From: Liquidambar formosana
Taxonomy: Eukaryota > Streptophyta > Magnoliopsida > Saxifragales > Altingiaceae
Direction: 5' to 3'
Length of the DNA: 64,000 bases
Assembly (NCBI GenBank): GCA_039720395.1
Contig: CM077820.1
Location: 13,105,848 to 13,169,847, forward strand
Positions 58,601 through 64,000 of this stretch are shown here, one piece after another. The position numbers were made by a program, and so were the translations under genes. The notes under the pieces are model-generated. The model searched no databases, was not told where the DNA came from, and was given only the letters and a program-made list of their open reading frames with translations. Positions within the stretch are counted from its first letter, which is position 1, and every line of letters starts with the position of its first letter.

Positions 58601-61600
58601 GTACGTATAATCTCATTTTCTCCAACCAGACAACTAGTGAAGCATAGCAATAGTGGGCATGTTTGGCTATGTTTCCTGAGAACAGTTCCCAGAAATGCAA
58701 TTTCAAAAAACAAAACTTTTTAAAGAACATTTCATATATAGGGTTTTTTTTTTTTTTTTCTCCCTTTATTTTTTGTTTTTTGAACAAAACATCAAAAAGT
58801 CATAAAAAACCACTCCTAAATATTTTTTTTTTCTTTTAATTTTTTGCATTGTTAAAATTGTATAGTTTGTACTACTATAAGAATAGTTTAAAATAAAATT
58901 AAAGCCACGCGTGCCGTCTGATTCACTTGATCAATCAGCCTATTGAGCCAGCACGCCAATATATATAGTCTGTTACTTCTGGTACAGAACAAATTTAATG
59001 TAATATTTCTTTCTAATGGTGGGTCTCCAACCCTTAATTTCCTGAGGCTGGGCTCAATCTATATATATCACCTAGCCTATTTTTTTAAAGTGAATAAAAT
59101 TTGAGGTGGCTCCTCAGTCGTTTCTTGTATTGGCTGGCCTCAGTACTGCCACCCACCTCCGATCCTAAAATAAAAAGGGTAAATGACAATAAGACCCCCT
59201 CTAAAATCTGACTATTATAGATACATCTTTTTACGTTTTTAAAATTACATTGACACCCCTACTTTACAAAATAAACTACAAAGAGACCCCTCCTTCTAAC
59301 TTCTATCTATTAATCCGTTAAATCATATTCAAATTTTTTCAAAATACCCTAACTATCCTTAGTGGATGATAACTTCCATGTTAAATGCGTATAACTCATC
59401 AGTCCAATAGTTCATCCAATACTTTTGAATTTTTTAATTATTATTGATAAAAAACTAAAAGATAATATATATATATAAGAAAAATGCTAAAAAAAATTTA
59501 AATTTTCTGTCCAATTGATGTGGCAGCTGTCAAATTTTCTGTTTAGAAACAATTATTTATTTAATTAAATTTTTAATTGATTCGCAAAATAAAAAATAAA
59601 AAAATTGATTTGCTAAGTTGCCACCTCATTTGAGTAAGTAGATTTGAGTAAAAAAAAAAAAAAAAAAAAGGGCTATGTAGCATTACTCATATGTAGAAAT
59701 AAATAAAAAGAATTATTACAATGGAGATGCACGTATAGAGGTGGCTAATGAGGTGGCAACTTGGCAAAACAAATTTTTTATTTTTTATTTTTACACATCA
59801 ATTAAATAGATAATTGTTTCTAATGAGCAAATCTGATGGCTACCACATCAGTTGGACAAAAATTTAAGCTCTTTGGCATTTTTCTTTTATATATATATAA
59901 TCTTTTAGTTGTTTATCAATAAATAAATAAATCAATCAAATGTACTGGATGAATGTGTTGGACTGATGAGTTATATGCATTTAACATGAAAGTTGTTATC
60001 TAATAAGGGTAATTAGGGTATTTTGAAAAAAATTGAAAGTGATTTAACGGATTATGGACAGAAGTTAGAGAGAGGGGGTCTTAATGTAATTTCAAAAACG
60101 TGAAGGGATCTATTTATAATTGTCAGATTTTAAAGGGGTCTTAATGTAATTTATCCAAATAAAAAATTAGTAGGCCCTGTCCATCATGATCATCTTTTCA
60201 AAGTGCCCTATAAGTCAAAGTTAATCATAATACTCTACTGGGAAGGGCTATTTCCGGTGTTATATTTCCAATGTGTTCCATTAAATGGCCATGGAGGCAA
60301 GCTACAAGCAACCAACGTAGCTCCGGAGAGACCCCTCCCCTACTATATATCTATTGATTATGTACTTATGTTCTTACATTTAAAAAAAAAAATAATAATA
60401 AAATACTTTTCAGGATAAATTATTCAGTGTTTGGATGAGAATCTTCAAGACGAGGAACTCCATCGTAGAAAAGCGGATTCAAATGCAAAGACTCAAACAT
60501 GAGATCAAACTATTTCAAATCATCAATCCTGAGATTTGTCTACTCAGTGAATGGGCAAAGTTGGAGAGTAGAAATTATGAAGCAGTGGGCAAGTTGGCAA
60601 GAAAATTATCGGCAATGTCGGTCAAATTGCCATTAATCCGAGGTGCTAAGGTATATTAGTTACTTATAAGATTTGAAACAATTTTTACTTGAGCTCATAT
60701 GTGAAATAATATTCATTGAAGAAAATTACCTTTTCCTTTGTTTTTTGTAGTGGTGCATTAAGACTTAATCTGAGAAGGAATACCTAATAGTTTCAAAATG
60801 TCACGAAACATCAAAAGGAGAGATTATTTGGTGTGATGCGCATATATATTTTTCGCGTCAAAAGACTTAATTATTCTTATGATGGATATTACTTTTATAA
60901 TAACAAAAGTGTCCTAAGATCTTCCTATTAGTGCCTTCATGAACCTCCATGATTTTAAAAAGGTTGTGGACAGTGTGGACTGTGAAGTCTTGTATTGTAT
61001 TTATTTTAGTATAAGAATAAAAAACAACAATTAGGCAAAATTTTAGTATAATGGCCACTATAATTCTAATTAAATATTACATTCCTAGATTCATGTAATA
61101 ATTTCTTCCATTAAGTGAAATAGGTCAAACATCAGGGGGGGTTTTCTGTAATTTACCATTTTTTTTTTGGGGGGGATAAAAGGCCAAAACTTCATTAGAT
61201 AAAACCAGTGCAATACAACAACCAAGAGACAACGCGAAAAACAAAAACAAAAACAAAAACAAACTACCAAAGCCAAAAAAATAAGGCAGCTTTACCCCAA
61301 CAAAAACTTTACCCAACCTAAAAACCATTCGATTAGACCTCCATATTAAGATCAGTGGAAATCGTCAGAGAGTCCAAAGTTGGCCCTCTGACCTTAGAAT
61401 TGGACCTAATTATATTCGGTTTGACATTTGGAAATGGGAACGGCTATTGCAACCCCCCATTCCTATAAGCCCACCCCCATCCTTTAGGTTTTTAAGGTTT
61501 TATACAAAATATAAAAAGTTTTTATGAAAACCGGCCGTAATGTCCATTAGAAAATATCATTTTGAACAATTTTGTAGAAGAAATTTTTTCCAAAATTTAT

Positions 61601-62789
61601 CGTTTAGGTAGACTTTTTTGGCAAAAAATGAAATAAATGCTATAAATGATTAAAAAGTATATTTAAATGATAGATTTTGGAAAAACTTTCTTCTGCAAAG
61701 TTGTTCAAAATGATGTTTTCTAATGGACATCACGGTCGATTTTCATAAAAACTTTTTATATTTTGCATAAAACCTTAAAAACCTAAAGGATGGGGGTGGG
61801 CTTATAGGAACGGGGGGTTGCAATAGCCGTTCCCTTTGGAAATTTCGTAGGTCCACTTCGAGTTCTATTCGACCCTACAACTGGCCCATTCTTCATAACA
61901 CAAACAGCAGGCCCAACATTAGCTGACTATTATAATCCCATACTTGCTCTTATAAAACCATGACATGTTAATGAAGCCAACCATATTGTGATTTTTCTCC
62001 AACGCTCCTTACAACTCGCATGAATAATTTTTTTTTTCCCCAAAAAAACAAAATAAAATGGTAAAGAAAGACTAATTTTCTCTCTGTATAGGTAGATGTG
62101 GTGTCAGTCTATGAAGCCATGAGCACGACCGTGGTAGTCATGGACAGGATTGAATCAATGATCACACATTTCTTCTCCCAGGTTCAATTTTCTGTTGTTT
62201 TAATACCAAACTGCATCTAGGTTAAGAATTAATGGTAATTTAATTTGTTTTTACTTTGGGTAGAATTATTGTAAAGTGAAGTATGAGTAATTCAAATGTA
62301 CCAAAAAGGTATGAGTAATTCACATGGTTTACGATTTATAGAATTCCTATGCTAGATTATTTTTTGGCTTTAATAAGTAACACTTATATCAGCACTTGCA
62401 ATGGGAGTTGTACCCCGTGCATTGATGGGCCAATACACAAAGTAAAACCCCCAATGTATGATGCTAGCATGTTCCAATGAGACTGGGATTGTATATATAT
62501 CAAATCCTATACAGGGTAAATTGGGCACCCATTTGAATAAAAATTCTACCAACTACTTGTATAATTTTCATTTGGACGCTCAAACGGACCCATAGTGTTG
62601 ATGCTATTAAGTTTACATCAGCATATATTGAAATAATTTTTAAAACTTGCTGATTTGAGAGTTATTTCAAGTTTTCAACAGGTTGAGAAGATATGTTATA
62701 TGCTTACAGAGCTTTTAATCATTGTAAAACAACAAAAAGAGTGTTTGGAGGAACTGAAGAAGAGGATTCCCATTATTGCATCATTAGAG
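58010..62789 (+). CDS. QWRF motif-containing (DUF566) protein, QWRF7-like; 3' end outside the window
   Basis: Four in-phase exons (58010-58600, 60414-60650, 62092-62181, 62682-62789) give 342 residues. The N-terminal ~160 residues are Ser/Pro/Arg-rich and basic, typical of microtubule-binding tails. Residues about 163-197 hold the family motif HNRLLQWRFANARAEAAM. The next exons read RIQMQRLKHEIKLFQIINPE, LPLIRGAK|VDVVSVYEAM and LTELLIIVKQQKECLEELKK, the helical conserved region of the DUF566/AUGMIN8-like family. Relatives (EDE1, SCO3, QWRF1/2) bind microtubules, and some work with the augmin complex in nucleating microtubule branches. The short tail suggests the QWRF5/7/9 side of the family. 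A final exon must lie beyond 64000; none was convincing in 62790-64000. No stops or shifts. Introns carry several Mutator-like elements. Confidence 0.88.
59177..60156. mobile_element. 980-bp palindromic Mutator-like element in QWRF intron 1
   Basis: Ends GGGTAAATGACAATAAGACC and GGTCTTAATGTAATTTATCC. The flanks AAATAAAAA (59168-59176 and 60157-60165) form a perfect 9-bp duplication. The whole element folds back on itself: GATAACTTCCATGTTAAATG/CATTTAACATGAAAGTTGTTATC, GATGTGGCAGCTGTC/GGCTACCACATC, AAGTTGCCACCTCATT/AATGAGGTGGCAACTT. The arms are about 450 bp. No transposase. Confidence 0.85.
60414..60650 (+). CDS. QWRF gene exon 2
   Basis: 237 bp (79 codons), acceptor TTTTCAG|GATAAA, donor AAG|GTATAT. 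It opens with DKLFSVWMRIF, corresponding to the LYNVW segment of relatives; the ATG at 60435 is internal. Confidence 0.88.
61436..61834. mobile_element. Mutator-like MITE, copy 1, in QWRF intron 2
   Basis: 399 bp with ends GGGAACGGCTATTGCAACCC and GGGTTGCAATAGCCGTTCCC, exact complements, and inverted arms along the whole length. The flanks TTTGGAAAT (61427-61435 and 61835-61843) form a perfect 9-bp duplication. Confidence 0.9.
62092..62181 (+). CDS. QWRF gene exon 3
   Basis: 90 bp (30 codons), acceptor TGTATAG|GTAGAT, donor CAG|GTTCAA. Reads VDVVSVYEAMSTTVVVMDRI and on to FFSQ, helical and aligned with the DVxxAxxVM segment of the family. Too short to appear as an open frame alone. Confidence 0.85.
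62375..62500. mobile_element. Small MITE, family copy 3, in QWRF intron 3
   Basis: It shares TTATATCAGCAC, GTTGTACCCCGTGCATTGATGG, CCCCCAATGTATGATGCTAGCA and GATTGTATATAT with copies at 30366-30545 and 19695-19840. Confidence 0.5.
62682..62789 (+). CDS. QWRF gene exon 4
   Basis: 108 bp (36 codons), acceptor TTCAACAG|GTTGAG, donor GAG|GTGAGT. Reads VEKICYMLTELLIIVKQQKE and on to IIASLE. The reading frame continues 39 codons into the intron before a stop, so a retained-intron form would end near 62906. Confidence 0.85.
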
Positions 62790-63054
62790 GTGAGTCAGCT
62801 GAAAAATGTTGCCTCTTATTGTGTCATTGTTTTAATTGTTGAAAATTTGAAATTTGAAATGCGCAATGGAGGATTATTTATGCTGTTTGGCATCCCGTTT
62901 TTCTGAAAAACATGTTTAGCAACAATTTCATTTAACAAATTTTCCCAGCTCAACTTAATGAAGTACTTAAATGAGATAACCTTGTTGGTTTGATTGGGTA
63001 CGATCTAATAATCCTGTTTTTGTAATTATTAGACTTGTAGTTTAGGTGATATCC

Positions 63055-63115
63055 CTCCTTCCCTTCTAAGGGGAAGATTCAGGATTGAAACTCGACCGGC
63101 TTGATGTAACAAAAA
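63055..63115 (+). mobile_element. Possible SINE tail
   Basis: GGATTGAAACTCGACC, loosely B-box-like, then TTGATGTAAC and an A9 run. Weak; no A box was located. Confidence 0.25.
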
Positions 63116-63325
63116 AAAATTGATAGACCCTCGTATGGGTAAAAGCCCATTTGTAAATGTTTTGCCCATTTAGGCTTAGCCATTCCACAAATTCTGCAAT
63201 GATGATGATCCAAGCAAGGAAAATACTGGTTTTATTTAAGGGGTGGCCATGAATTGGGCTTAGGCTGAGAGGTTTAAAATTAGGCCTGGACTGTGGCCCA
63301 ATGAAAAAAAATTCAATTGACATCT

Positions 63326-63724
63326 GAGAACGGCTACTGCAACAACCCATTCTTATAAGCCCACCCATTTCTTTTTGGTTTTTAAGATTTCATGAAAAAT
63401 ATAAAAGGTTCTTGCAAAAACCGATCACTTGGTCCACTAGAAAACATCATTTTGAACAACTTTGCAGAAGAAAGTTTTTCCAAAATCTATCATTTAGGTA
63501 GACTTTTTGGCAAAAAATGAAATAAAGGCTATAAATGGCTAAAAAGTATATTTGAACGATAGATTTAAGAAAAAATTTATCCTACAAAGTTGTTCAAAAT
63601 GATGTTTTCTAGTGGACATCATAGCCGGTTTTCATTAAAACTTTTTATATTTTGCATAAAACCTTAAAAACCTAAAGGATGAGAGGTGGGGTAATAAGAA
63701 TGGGGGGTTGCAATAGCCGTTCCC
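63326..63724. mobile_element. Mutator-like MITE, copy 2
   Basis: Also 399 bp. Ends GAGAACGGCTACTGCAAC and GGGTTGCAATAGCCGTTCCC. The flanks TTGACATCT (63317-63325 and 63725-63733) form a perfect 9-bp duplication. Body landmarks match copy 1, including ATCATTTTGAACAACTTTGCAG and TTTTTGGCAAAAAATGAAATAAA. Confidence 0.9.
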
Positions 63725-63786
63725 TTGACATCTGGCCTGGGCTCAATAGAACGGAGCCTGGGCTAGATCAAACCTAATTTTATCTA

Positions 63787-64000
63787 GGGGCCCTGTCTAT
63801 TGCCCCCCCTTTTGATCATCCCTTAGTTTAGGTTTTAAAGATTTTATGCATAATATAAAAGTTTTTACAAAAACCGGCAGCATTTTTCCATTAGAAAACA
63901 TCATTTTGAACAACGTTGCAGAAGAAATTTTTTCAAAATCTATCATTTATTTAAGCTTTTTGGCAAAAATATGAAATAGAGACAATAAATGGCAAAAAAA
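63787..64000. mobile_element. Mutator-like MITE, copy 3 (cut by the window edge)
   Basis: Begins about GGGGCCCTGTCTATTGCCCC and follows copies 1 and 2 through AAAACATCATTTTGAACAAC, GCAGAAGAAATTTTTTC and TTTTTGGCAAAAATATGAAATA. The right half is outside the window. Confidence 0.7.

Noticed and set aside
58601..58723. Extension of the QWRF exon 1 frame to a stop at 58723
   Set aside because: The donor GAG|GTACGT at 58600 and continuous homology into 60414 show this is intron; the extra residues match nothing in the family.
62790..62906. Exon 4 of the QWRF gene running on to a stop at 62906
   Set aside because: A strong donor GAG|GTGAGT is present at 62789 and the extra residues do not resemble the family C-terminus. 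Kept only as a possible retained-intron form.

Overview
This window is a piece of a plant nuclear genome, almost certainly a eudicot with a transposon-rich genome and possibly a woody one. Three plant genes are recognisable (SMC6, a ZAT-type zinc-finger repressor, and a QWRF/DUF566 gene). They have GT-AG introns, and the DNA between them is AT-rich and packed with plant-type mobile elements: a LINE with a DUF4283-like/zinc-knuckle ORF1, tRNA-derived SINEs, hAT, Mutator-like, Stowaway-like and Helitron-like elements. I cannot name a species from the sequence alone.

Layout. (1) 1-9576: the 5' part of SMC6 on the minus strand, with exons at 9576-9420, 9316-9211 and 256-123; the rest lies beyond the left edge. 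Its second intron is about 9 kb and holds a SINE, two LINE remnants in opposite orientation and an inverted-repeat element. (2) 9.6-16.4 kb: intergenic, with a hAT-like element flanked by its own empty-site copy, a LINE RNase H remnant, SINE-like and Stowaway-like pieces, and a long inverted-repeat element just upstream of ZAT. (3) 16774-17742: an intronless C2H2 zinc-finger repressor gene. (4) 20.8-44.9 kb: a gene desert built on a degenerate array of a roughly 1.3-kb repeat (seven partial copies). It has been broken by a Helitron-like element, several Mutator-like elements with 9-bp target duplications, long palindromes, two solo LTRs of one family, and a four-layer transposon nest at 38364-44469. 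(5) 44.9-51.9 kb: intergenic DNA with small MITE- and SINE-like pieces. (6) 51966-57880: a full-length LINE with two apparently intact ORFs, a poly(A) tail and perfect 18-bp target duplications. (7) 58010 to beyond the right edge: a QWRF-motif gene on the plus strand. The LINE stops 28 bp upstream of its TATA box, and its introns hold palindromic Mutator-like elements.

The three genes have no obvious shared pathway. SMC6 acts in DNA repair and chromosome stability, the ZAT protein in transcriptional repression, and QWRF proteins in microtubule organisation. What unifies the window is transposon history. Many elements can be delimited to the base because the target duplication, and often an uninterrupted related copy, is present in the same window. 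I saw no CRISPR array, rRNA or functional tRNA gene. No database search was possible; all family names rest on motifs recognised by eye.
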